A stretch of DNA of 44,226 bases from a virus: IMG/VR virus record IMGVR_UViG_3300030329_005860, positions 6,463 to 50,688 of that record; one strand, 5' to 3'. Position 1 is the stretch's first letter. The number at the start of each line of letters is the position of its first letter. Below, one piece after another: positions 1 through 5,337 of the stretch. Below the pieces are notes generated by a model. That model saw nothing but the letters and a program-made list of their open reading frames with translations, had not been told where the DNA came from and ran no database searches. The translations under genes and the position numbers were made by a program.

Positions 1-18
1 CATAGACAAGAAAGAAAA

Positions 19-222
19 TCATTTTTTCTTCTTAGGTCTTCCTCGCTTCTTGAGCGCGGGTTGCATGACAAGCAAGCGTTCGACGTCGCAAAACGTCTTA
101 TGCTGCGGCTTTTTCGACGTCGGCCACCATAGGACGTGCGCCGTTGAGCCATATAATTTTGTGATGATGCCAAGGGGGTCGGCTCGACCCCTCAAGGCAA
201 CCAAGTCTCTAAGATTATACAT
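19..222 (-). CDS. GDLV-family small protein with AT-hook-like tail (67 aa)
   Basis: This is a divergent member of the small (V/I)GDLV family that is abundant in this region: it starts MYNLRDLVALRG, has the usual GIITKLYG strand, and then VLWW. Its C-terminus is unusual, ending KKRGRPKKKK, which contains a GRP core flanked by basic residues as in AT-hook minor-groove binders. I chose the ATG at 222 because it gives the family N-terminus; an upstream TTG would add 13 non-family residues. The start lies one base after the stop of a microprotein gene. The basic tail suggests nucleic-acid binding (inference). Confidence 0.7.
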   Translation of the reverse strand: MYNLRDLVALRGRADPLGIITKLYGSTAHVLWWPTSKKPQHKTFCDVERLLVMQPALKKRGRPKKKK

Positions 223-223
223 A

Positions 224-292
224 TTAACCAACAAAAACGATTGAAAGCGTGCCAACTGCAAGCAGTGCAGCCATGAAAACAGGCAAAATCAC
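224..292 (-). CDS. Single-TM microprotein (22 aa)
   Basis: A GTG-initiated reading frame lies 6 nt downstream of a strong Shine-Dalgarno GGAGGT. It encodes 22 mostly hydrophobic residues (begins MILPVFMAALL), enough for one membrane helix and little else. The stop TAA is one base from the ATG of the next gene, which fits translational coupling. Three similar microproteins occur in this region. The function is unknown; a small inner-membrane modulator of host proteins would be typical but is inference. Confidence 0.55.
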   Translation of the reverse strand: MILPVFMAALLAVGTLSIVFVG

Positions 293-337
293 GTTTAGAC
301 CTCCGTGAATTAGAGTTAGGGGGAAAAATTTCTCGCG

Positions 338-353
338 ATAGGCTTTTGCCTAT
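338..353 (-). terminator. Weak hairpin after the 62-aa gene
   Basis: A 6-bp perfect stem (ATAGGC/GCCTAT) with a four-base loop sits directly on the stop codon at 353-355. It is followed on the minus strand by CGCGAGAAATTTTT, a short and displaced T run. It may be a weak terminator or an mRNA end-protecting hairpin. Confidence 0.3.
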
Positions 354-541
354 TAGAACTTAACCTCAACCGAGCCCACCGTCGCGTAGCTATCACACGC
401 TCCGACGAAGCGGCTAATGTCAAAGCGAGGATTCACACCCTTTAGCTTGACCGCGAAGTTCATCGCGACCGTGTGGCGGGTGTCCTTGTCGTCAATCATC
501 TTAACGACGTCTGCAATCATCTGAAAATCTTTTCGGGTCAT
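353..541 (-). CDS. Conserved phage protein (62 aa)
   Basis: A 62-aa protein starting MTRKDFQMIADVVK and containing NPRFDISRFVGAC. This matches a widespread small phage protein type (xxDFxxIAxxxK...NPRFDxxRFxxAC) of unknown function. The start has a GGAG ribosome site 9 nt upstream. Its promoter (572-599) and 5' leader are near-copies of those of the next gene upstream (608-1081), so it belongs to a set of separately promoted short genes. Confidence 0.75.
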   Translation of the reverse strand: MTRKDFQMIADVVKMIDDKDTRHTVAMNFAVKLKGVNPRFDISRFVGACDSYATVGSVEVKF

Positions 542-571
542 CTTTTTCTCCGTTGTTCCCGTTACATCTAA

Positions 572-599
572 ACAATAAGCACGCTTTTTGAGTAGACAA
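572..599 (-). promoter_or_regulatory. Sigma70-like phage promoter
   Basis: On the minus strand: TTGTCT, 16-bp spacer ending CGTGCT, then TATTGT. The initial transcript contains GATGTAACGGGAACAACGGAG, nearly identical to the leader after the promoter at 1115-1142. It drives the 62-aa gene. Confidence 0.7.
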
Positions 600-607
600 G
601 GATTTTT

Positions 608-1081
608 TTACCCTACCAACTGAAAATCTCGTTCAGGGTAGCTAATACGATATCGGTCCTCTTTACCTGATACCCATTTCAAATACATGTATCTGCCTGC
701 CTCAGTTACGATAGCAAGGCGGTTAGCATAGCCATGACGCCTTGCTCTTTTGTTTTCCTTGCCCTGTACCAAAGAGCCAATAGGAAACTTAGGTTTAGGC
801 GGTTTAACCGCGTTGATTAGTTGCGTCACGTTCTCACGATACGAACCAGCAAAGTAATCGGTCATTGAATCCGAATGGTCATCCTCTCGCCGGATGTGCC
901 AGTTAGAGGCTTCAAGAGGTCCATCTTTGAGGAGCTTTGTGCCCTCTGACCTCCATTTTCGCTGAACCAGCCAAGACAGCACATGGCCATTGTAAGTGCA
1001 GCCATAGCGGCAATTACCAATAAGTTCAACCTTGACGCCTAACGCCTTCTCTACCTTCTTTACAGCTTTCTCGTGAAGCAT
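608..1081 (-). CDS. Phage protein with C-terminal GDLV/KOW-like module (157 aa)
   Basis: The N-terminal two thirds contain a basic helix (EKAVKKVEKALGVKVELIG), an aromatic segment (YNGHVLSWLVQRKW) and DDHSDSMTDYFAGSY, a type of motif I associate with large polyvalent protein associated domains (LPD29-like; tentative). The C-terminal about 55 residues (FPIGSLVQGKENKR, then LAIVTEAGRYMYLKWV) resemble the small GDLV proteins around it, so this is probably a fusion with that module. I chose the ATG at 1081 because it has CAGGAG 8 nt upstream; the ATG at 1114 has no ribosome site. Function unknown. Confidence 0.7.
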   Translation of the reverse strand: MLHEKAVKKVEKALGVKVELIGNCRYGCTYNGHVLSWLVQRKWRSEGTKLLKDGPLEASNWHIRREDDHSDSMTDYFAGSYRENVTQLINAVKPPKPKFPIGSLVQGKENKRARRHGYANRLAIVTEAGRYMYLKWVSGKEDRYRISYPERDFQLVG

Positions 1082-1114
1082 GTTATCAACTCCTGTTGTT
1101 CCCGTTGCATCCAT

Positions 1115-1142
1115 AACATAGAAACGGATTCTTGATAGACAA
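1115..1142 (-). promoter_or_regulatory. Sigma70-like phage promoter
   Basis: TTGTCT, 16-bp spacer ending CGTTTC, TATGTT on the minus strand. The leader GGATGCAACGGGAACAACAG is shared with the promoter at 572-599. It serves the 157-aa gene. Confidence 0.7.
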
Positions 1143-1150
1143 GGGAAAAA

Positions 1151-1295
1151 ATTAAAGATTCTCGGCGCTCGGCTTAGCCATTCCGAGACGATGGTCTAGC
1201 TTTCATCGACTTCCTTACTCTCGTGATCACTTGAGAGGCTAAGAACTTAAAAGGTTGCCTGTTTTGGCTATAAGGCACCACCGAGAACCTTTAAT
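1151..1295 (-). ncRNA. Candidate structured RNA (about 145 nt), 3' of the 82-aa gene
   Basis: The ends pair over 15 bp (1281-1295 with 1151-1165). All pairs form in the minus-strand RNA with one G.U, which would be an A.C mismatch in plus-strand RNA. Inside are a 7-bp bulged hairpin (1253-1260 with 1273-1279), a closing helix of 6-7 bp (1237-1243 with 1173-1179) and within it two hairpins (1233-1237 with 1218-1222; 1204-1208 with 1189-1193). A T run (AATTTTTTCCC) follows the outer helix. The element starts one base after the stop codon at 1297-1299. It could be an independent small RNA, a 3'-UTR element or an elaborate terminator. I do not recognise a known family. Confidence 0.5.
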
Positions 1296-1296
1296 A

Positions 1297-1545
1297 TTAA
1301 CAACCTCCAGGCATTTTATCCCATGCGCGGAAGTCCCCAATCGTACTTGGGTCAAAATTGTTTGGTTTTGGTAATTCTTCAATAACTTCGTTATCCACTT
1401 CAAAGCTATCGCAAACGTATTCAGGATTAGGAATCAAGTCTAAATCAACCCCCATCGCCTCATGGGCCGCTTCTTCTGCATTTTCTGCTTCAACGATTAT
1501 ACAAGCGCTAACCTGCCAATTTACTGGGACGGCGAACTTTTTCAT
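1297..1545 (-). CDS. DpnD/PcfM-like small phage protein (82 aa)
   Basis: The protein starts MKKFAVPVNWQVSACIIVEA and continues ENAEEAAHEA, then YVCDSFEVDNEVI. This pattern (beta strand, VEAENxEEAxxxA helix, DSFEVD strand) is typical of short phage and plasmid proteins related to DpnD/PcfM; their role is not established. The ATG at 1545 is preceded by CAGGAG at good spacing; the 19 residues upstream in frame are read-through of the promoter. It is followed directly by the structured RNA candidate. Confidence 0.65.
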   Translation of the reverse strand: MKKFAVPVNWQVSACIIVEAENAEEAAHEAMGVDLDLIPNPEYVCDSFEVDNEVIEELPKPNNFDPSTIGDFRAWDKMPGGC

Positions 1546-1574
1546 TTTGAACTCCTGATCTCTGTTACGTCCTA

Positions 1575-1602
1575 AACGTAGGAACGGGTTTCTATCCGAC
1601 AA
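1575..1602 (-). promoter_or_regulatory. Sigma70-like phage promoter
   Basis: TTGTCG, 16-bp spacer ending CGTTCC, TACGTT, followed by TAGGACGTAACAGAG. It lies right after the GIY-YIG gene and drives the 82-aa gene and the RNA. Confidence 0.65.
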
Positions 1603-1605
1603 GGA

Positions 1606-2070
1606 TTATTTTACAAGCTCCAAACAAAAATTAGCATGGCGTGCAATGTGTCCGTTTTGACACCGAACAGTATAAACCTGATGGTAGCGTGCTTTAGGCT
1701 CAGGAATAGGCAGCTTCTCGATGATTAGGCCCATCGTGCCATCTGGAGCAAAACGGGAGCCGTATCTAGTTATCTTCACTAGGTCACCGACTTTCATCTC
1801 TCGGTTGACATCGTGTATCACATCGAGCTTTTGCCTTTTCGACAAACGTTTGAATTTATGTTCGGCTCTCTGCGCCTGGGAGCGAGAAAGGTAAGAACAA
1901 GAGTAAACTAGCTCGACGGGTCGCCGTGTCCTAGTGTATTTCGCGCCCCTTGGGCTAGCATTATGTTCTTTAAGGCGTCGCTCCAAATCAGTTGTAACAC
2001 CCGCGTAAAGGGTGTCATCGCTGCACTTAACGACGTATAAATACCAACGCTGGGGTATATTTTGGCTCAT
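1606..2070 (-). CDS. GIY-YIG nuclease-like protein fused to a GDLV module (154 aa)
   Basis: Residues about 9-90 form a YhbQ/UPF0213-type GIY-YIG domain: WYLYVVKCSDD, LYAGVTTDLERRLKEHN, GAKYTRTRRPVELVY, and AEHKFKRLSKRQK carrying the expected glutamate. Family members are metal-dependent nucleases or DNA-binding relatives. From residue 92 the sequence is a complete GDLV protein (MKVGDLVKITRYG, then GLIIEK). The internal ATG at 1797 has a purine-rich GAGAG upstream and would give a 63-aa protein of exactly the size of its free-standing relatives, so two products are possible. The start ATG overlaps the stop of the preceding 54-aa gene. Confidence 0.8.
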   Translation of the reverse strand: MSQNIPQRWYLYVVKCSDDTLYAGVTTDLERRLKEHNASPRGAKYTRTRRPVELVYSCSYLSRSQAQRAEHKFKRLSKRQKLDVIHDVNREMKVGDLVKITRYGSRFAPDGTMGLIIEKLPIPEPKARYHQVYTVRCQNGHIARHANFCLELVK

Positions 2071-2234
2071 CAACTCAAAACCTTTACATGTGAAGCCCGG
2101 ATGTCACGAGCATAGCCACCAGTCGTCAAATTCAATAAAAGAAGCCTCAATCCGCCCCACTGATTTCTATGGATTTTCATAATCTGGTAATAGCCTGCAT
2201 AGACATCACGCTTCACTAAATCACCGACTTTCAT
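2070..2234 (-). CDS. GDLV-family small protein (54 aa)
   Basis: It starts MKVGDLVKRDVYAGYYQIMK. It is probably an SH3/KOW-type barrel, judging from the family pattern of VGDLV, then strands, then a C-terminal VKVL strand. Its start lies inside the last codons of the 2221-2427 gene (14-nt overlap), and its TGA overlaps the ATG of the GIY-YIG gene by one base, so translation is coupled on both sides. Unlike most relatives it lacks the GIIV strand. Function unknown. Confidence 0.7.
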   Translation of the reverse strand: MKVGDLVKRDVYAGYYQIMKIHRNQWGGLRLLLLNLTTGGYARDIRASHVKVLS

Positions 2235-2427
2235 TTATAACCTCTAAGTCATCAGGGGAAAAACGTCTGAACGGAGTGCTGCTAGCTGTACCTTCTGGCA
2301 ATTGAACCTCGTACAGAATTAAATTAGGGACGTCCCGGTTTTGGATTCCCCCAACTATTATTCCAATGGTTCCTTTTTCCACATAAACAGACTCTTTCTT
2401 AATCCTAACTAAATCACCGACTTTCAT
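2221..2427 (-). CDS. GDLV-family small protein (68 aa)
   Basis: It has MKVGDLVRIKKESV, GTIGIIVGG, LYEVQLPEG and the C-terminal strand DLEVINESR: the complete family layout of a five-stranded small barrel. The last codons (AATGAAAGTCGGTGA) also contain the start of the next family member, and its own start is nested in the same way in the gene upstream. This tight array suggests serial duplication and co-translation. The molecular role is unknown. Confidence 0.8.
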   Translation of the reverse strand: MKVGDLVRIKKESVYVEKGTIGIIVGGIQNRDVPNLILYEVQLPEGTASSTPFRRFSPDDLEVINESR

Positions 2428-2578
2428 TTTTCACCAGAGAATGATAATCACAATAAGACAAGCCTTTATCATCTGGAAACTCGACCAGTACCGTGCTTTG
2501 ATTCGCATAGAATCTCACAATCTTGCCGATACCGTATTCAGGCTTGTTAATGTGTTCTACTTTGTCACCGACTTTCAT
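2414..2578 (-). CDS. GDLV-family small protein (54 aa)
   Basis: It starts MKVGDKVEHINKPEYGIGKI, continues STVLVEFPDD and ends HSLVKNESR. The GIGKIV and VLVEF strands resemble a KOW/UvrD-C-type Tudor-like barrel (VxHxxxGxGxV...VxF), which suggests protein or nucleic-acid binding. The C-terminal NESR residues come from the shared 14-nt overlap with the start of the 2221-2427 gene. It is too short to stand out by length alone but is clear from the family match. Confidence 0.75.
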   Translation of the reverse strand: MKVGDKVEHINKPEYGIGKIVRFYANQSTVLVEFPDDKGLSYCDYHSLVKNESR

Positions 2579-2589
2579 TTATAGCCTCT

Positions 2590-2991
2590 CTAAAAAGAAA
2601 TCCCTCGTTCTACGCCAATGTTCCAAAAACCACAACCTGCGATTTCAACGTCATCGTAGTTCTCGCCAATCCTAATGAAACGAAAGCACTCGGCCCAATC
2701 CAAATTCTTGCCCTTCTCATCAACTGGATGGTCAGGGATACCATATTCGGACAGGTCTTCCATCTCAAGGGCATTAATAAACTCTCTGATAATAGAGATC
2801 TCTGTGAAACTCTCGTACCACTTGACGTGTGACCAGTGCATGAACCAGTCACCTTCATTCTCATAACCAGATTCAAAAGTGTCAGCATCGTTACAGAGTT
2901 GCAAAACCTCTGGATGCTTTGCCGTCAGAGCCATAAAGGCGGGAGCGACATTTGAATCAACTGCTAAAACGACTTCGGAGCGATAGCCCAT
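2590..2991 (-). CDS. Conserved phage protein, MGYRSEV type (133 aa)
   Basis: A 133-aa acidic, aromatic-rich protein beginning MGYRSEVVLAVD, with WFMHWSHVKWYES and a C-terminal NYDDVEIAGCGFWNIGV. Proteins opening with MGYRS(D/E)V are common in phages and have no assigned function. The start has GAGAGG upstream. It probably reads from the promoter at 3035-3062, which is buried in the upstream microprotein gene, and it heads the GDLV cluster at 2.0-2.6 kb. Confidence 0.75.
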   Translation of the reverse strand: MGYRSEVVLAVDSNVAPAFMALTAKHPEVLQLCNDADTFESGYENEGDWFMHWSHVKWYESFTEISIIREFINALEMEDLSEYGIPDHPVDEKGKNLDWAECFRFIRIGENYDDVEIAGCGFWNIGVERGISF

Positions 2992-3008
2992 GTTTTCCTC
3001 TCTTGGAG

Positions 3009-3119
3009 TTATTTACTTTTCTGGTCTTGCTTATATAATAGGAACATAATTCCTGCGGTCAAGGCGATATTTGCGATAAGTATTCCGACTGCACCCAGCC
3101 AGGTTTCCCAACCAATCAC
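3009..3119 (-). CDS. Single-TM microprotein (36 aa)
   Basis: A GTG start overlaps the TGA stop of the preceding gene (GTGA). The product begins MIGWETWLGAVGILIANIA, has one hydrophobic helix of about 20 residues and ends in a charged tail KQDQKSK, a typical single-pass membrane microprotein. A promoter (3035-3062) lies inside its coding sequence. Function unknown; it parallels the microproteins at 224, 7156 and 9391. Confidence 0.5.
   Translation of the reverse strand: MIGWETWLGAVGILIANIALTAGIMFLLYKQDQKSK
3035..3062 (-). promoter_or_regulatory. Sigma70-like phage promoter inside a microprotein gene
   Basis: TTGACC, 16-bp spacer ending TGTTCC, TATTAT. It is located within the 36-aa reading frame and reads towards the 133-aa gene and the GDLV cluster. 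Confidence 0.65.
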
Positions 3120-3355
3120 CGACGGCCTTCAATCCAATCAGACTTTGAATTAGAAAAGCTGTTGAACTCTTCGTCTTCTTTCAAGAGCCTGTCAGCCTCT
3201 TCCTGGATAATAGGCAGTGCTTTATTCTTTATACGTTGCAGTCCCGTCACAAGTTGCTTTGCGCGGGGGTCATGCTTTTGTAGTTCTTTAGCAGCATTCA
3301 GGGCTGCGACCACACCTGCTGCAAGAGTCAACACTGCGTCAAGTTTTTCTGACAT
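3116..3355 (-). CDS. Small helical protein (79 aa)
   Basis: A 79-aa protein beginning MSEKLDAVLTLAAGVVAAL, predicted almost entirely helical, with an alanine-rich amphipathic first half and a charged middle (EEADRLLKEDEE). No family recognised. The ATG is preceded by GGAGGTGTTAA and by its own promoter at 3379-3406. The stop codon overlaps the GTG of the downstream TM microprotein, so the two are likely co-expressed. Confidence 0.65.
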   Translation of the reverse strand: MSEKLDAVLTLAAGVVAALNAAKELQKHDPRAKQLVTGLQRIKNKALPIIQEEADRLLKEDEEFNSFSNSKSDWIEGRR

Positions 3356-3378
3356 TTAACACCTCCATCGTGTATTGA

Positions 3379-3406
3379 ACTATAGGAACGGATTTTGATT
3401 TGGCAA
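3379..3406 (-). promoter_or_regulatory. Sigma70-like phage promoter overlapping a gene end
   Basis: TTGCCA, 16-bp spacer ending CGTTCC, TATAGT. The promoter also codes for the last residues (NQNPFL and stop) of the exported protein at 3380-3751, so one sequence serves two roles. Confidence 0.7.
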
Positions 3407-3751
3407 GGATTTACAGCCAATAATTTCATAAGCGACAATCGAGATTGCCTTGCAAGTACGAAGGCGACACTGAGACTCCTCGGTCAACCTCCAACTTCCT
3501 CGTCGCGAATACCAAACACGAGTACGGTATCTCCTGTCTTTCGACCATGATTTGTCGAAGAAGACCCACCCTCTCATGCGCTTAGACAATGGCTTTTTGC
3601 AAATTAAAGTATATACCTTTTCTCTTTTCTCTCCCGTGACTTTAACAACCTCACACGTTTTCGGCGTTTTCAGATGCCTGGGTAGTCTCTCGGCAAAGGC
3701 CGAAGAAATTAAAAAGGTGGAACATAAAACAAATACGATTACTCTTTTCAT
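3380..3751 (-). CDS. Exported cysteine-containing protein (123 aa)
   Basis: The N-terminus MKRVIVFVLCSTFLISSAFA is a classical signal peptide with a likely cleavage after AFA. The mature part of about 103 residues is basic and has paired cysteines (CEVV, LICKK, QCRLRTCK, GCKS), suggesting two disulfides in the periplasm. No family recognised; a periplasmic or envelope-directed phage factor is the inference. The ATG at 3751 overlaps the stop of the 59-aa gene (TAATG); the in-frame residues further upstream belong to that gene's sequence. Confidence 0.65.
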   Translation of the reverse strand: MKRVIVFVLCSTFLISSAFAERLPRHLKTPKTCEVVKVTGEKREKVYTLICKKPLSKRMRGWVFFDKSWSKDRRYRTRVWYSRRGSWRLTEESQCRLRTCKAISIVAYEIIGCKSLPNQNPFL

Positions 3752-3930
3752 TAGTACCAATCAGGAGAAATTTCTGTAGAAATCTGCTCAAGCGAACCTG
3801 AGCCCCATCCGTTCTTGCCATCTATTGAATCAAGTTCTGACACATCCATGTCTTGATAATCGAAGGTCAATTCCTCTTCCTCGTCGTATTCTTTTTTCAA
3901 GTCTTTTCCATAAATTGCATACCAATCCAT
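3751..3930 (-). CDS. Small acidic protein (59 aa)
   Basis: It starts MDWYAIYGKDLKKEYDEEEE and is strongly acidic, ending EISPDWY. It has a good ribosome site (GAGGTGAAAA before the ATG), sits 9 nt after the stop of the metallopeptidase/VWA gene and overlaps the exported-protein gene by one base. No family recognised; acidic charge and operon position are the only clues. Confidence 0.6.
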   Translation of the reverse strand: MDWYAIYGKDLKKEYDEEEELTFDYQDMDVSELDSIDGKNGWGSGSLEQISTEISPDWY

Positions 3931-3938
3931 TTTTCACC

Positions 3939-5150
3939 TCACTTTGTTATAGCAATTACACGCTCGTTTGTCTTGAAGTACGGGCGGCGAGCGTTTTCCG
4001 CGTCCGTCATCCACATTCGAGGACACCGACTAGCTTTAGGCTTAGGGGCGCACATGTCAGTCAAGACGATGTGGGCATCGAAGCCAGCATCATTGACATA
4101 CGCAGTAGGGGCATCGAAACAAGTGCCACCGTAAAGGACACGCTCACGCTTGCGAGTCTCGCCTTTGCGCCATTCGTATACTTTGTCTTTTGCAACTTGT
4201 GTATCGAAGGGCACGACGGTGAAAGTGGCAATCTCAGCCAATTTATTAAGCTCAGAGTAGAACACTGCCAACATGTTATCAGAGACTGAGCCAGATTGGT
4301 CGATAGAGATGGCAATATTCGCCTGTCTACGGACTTTGCGACCAGGATGGACGTATGGGTAGCGTTTGTTGAGTCGCTTCACTGTAGAGCGTTTTTCAGC
4401 CCTCTGAGAGCATTTGACGAAATAACGCAGAACCTTGCGCCAGTCCAAGACTGGAGTAATACGTTCCATAATCTCTTTTTTCATTGAGGAAGACACGGAG
4501 CCCCACGAATTGCACTTAGATGCATCCTCGGCAGCCTTTTTAACCGCTTCCGTCAGACGCTGTTTTGCAATCTCTTTAGTTGCAGCATCACAAGCCTTTC
4601 CACCCCACTGGCTATGGTCATCAAACGAATCCATATCGCTTACGCCGCCTTCGGTAGTGCCATCCTTCTTTTCTTGCTCGGCCTTCTGCTTTAGCCTTTC
4701 ATAGTAGTATTCAACGGTCTGAAACTCTGGAAAGTCCTCGAAATGGCCATGACCAGGAAAGCAACCGTTTTCAGGCAGGTTCTCGCGTCCGATATGACAA
4801 TTAATAGAGAGGTCTGCTGCAATATTGTATAGTTTGAACAGAGCCTGCTTTTCAGGGTCGACCTGACCCTCGAAGATACCAGAAAGCTCATCAGGTAGAC
4901 GACCGATGATATGTTCCATCACAAGATGATAGAACTCATGCACCAGCACACCCGTTCGCTGCTTATCAGTCATCAAACCCTCGAAGAAGTCGGGGTTATA
5001 GAGTAGCTCAAAAAAGCCAGTTTCGGGGTCGATTCGAACACCTGCTGTTGGAATACTTTTGTCCTCAGTCTTGTCAACATTGCGTGAAAGAGAGGCAAAA
5101 AAGGGCTCATTTTGGAGCAAGCGAAAGATGTGGTCGTTAAGGTTGAACAT
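3939..5150 (-). CDS. Metallopeptidase-like plus VWA-like protein, MoxR partner (403 aa)
   Basis: The N-terminal domain carries a zinc-peptidase motif HEFYH (71-75) in VLVHEFYHLVMEH. The C-terminal domain has a von Willebrand A MIDAS motif DQSGS (284-288) in ISIDQSGSVSDN. This is the layout of the DUF2201-type putative metallopeptidase with a VWA-like domain. A lysine/glutamate-rich linker (150-215) separates the two. Such proteins usually occur beside MoxR-type AAA ATPases, as here (5338-6402), and are thought to work with them in remodelling or maturing target complexes. The gene has its own promoter, which is enclosed in a 12-bp inverted repeat (5190-5223), so it may be regulated separately. 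Confidence 0.85.
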   Translation of the reverse strand: MFNLNDHIFRLLQNEPFFASLSRNVDKTEDKSIPTAGVRIDPETGFFELLYNPDFFEGLMTDKQRTGVLVHEFYHLVMEHIIGRLPDELSGIFEGQVDPEKQALFKLYNIAADLSINCHIGRENLPENGCFPGHGHFEDFPEFQTVEYYYERLKQKAEQEKKDGTTEGGVSDMDSFDDHSQWGGKACDAATKEIAKQRLTEAVKKAAEDASKCNSWGSVSSSMKKEIMERITPVLDWRKVLRYFVKCSQRAEKRSTVKRLNKRYPYVHPGRKVRRQANIAISIDQSGSVSDNMLAVFYSELNKLAEIATFTVVPFDTQVAKDKVYEWRKGETRKRERVLYGGTCFDAPTAYVNDAGFDAHIVLTDMCAPKPKASRCPRMWMTDAENARRPYFKTNERVIAITK

Positions 5151-5185
5151 GGTGTCCCCTTAATAAGTAGTTGTCTTACACTAGA

Positions 5186-5213
5186 AAGATAAGCACCCCT
5201 TAACAATCGTCAA
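5186..5213 (-). promoter_or_regulatory. Sigma70-like phage promoter within an inverted repeat
   Basis: TTGACG, 16-bp spacer ending GGTGCT, TATCTT, followed by TCTAGTGTAAGAC. It drives the metallopeptidase/VWA gene. The -35 and most of the spacer are covered by the repeat at 5190-5223. Confidence 0.7.
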
Positions 5214-5223
5214 GGGGTGCTTA
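5190..5223. repeat. 12-bp inverted repeat over a promoter
   Basis: Arms 5190-5201 (TAAGCACCCCTT) and 5212-5223 are perfectly complementary with a 10-nt loop. Both arms overlap the promoter at 5186-5213. Candidate operator for a dimeric repressor, or an RNA hairpin for transcripts from upstream. Confidence 0.6.
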
Positions 5224-5289
5224 GAAAAAAATGAATAGGGCTGCCACATCGGGCCAACAACCTAGCCCAGCCTGCTTTCTACATCCATT

Positions 5290-5318
5290 AAAAACCGTTC
5301 ATGACAGGCGTTGAACGG
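5290..5318 (-). terminator. Intrinsic terminator after the MoxR gene
   Basis: A 7-bp stem CCGTTCA/TGAACGG with a 10-nt loop is followed on the minus strand by TTTTTA. It lies 20 nt beyond the MoxR stop. A second GC-rich imperfect hairpin follows at about 5239-5275. Confidence 0.6.
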
Positions 5319-5337
5319 CACCATAGTTAAGTCATAG

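Noticed and set aside
1-22. Hydrophobic frame starting at the ATG at 22 (MIFFLVY) running off the left edge
   Set aside because: Only seven codons are visible and the sequence also contains TTGTCT at the expected place for another promoter of the family, so a promoter -35 is as likely.
2221-2578. T4-type late promoters (TATAAAT before MKVGD starts)
   Set aside because: The TATAAATG strings are part of overlapping coding sequence and start codons and recur only because the genes are paralogous.
3825-4289. 154-aa and other plus-strand frames opposite the VWA gene
   Set aside because: Antisense to a well-supported gene, no family resemblance and no ribosome site; the same holds for all plus-strand frames in the window.
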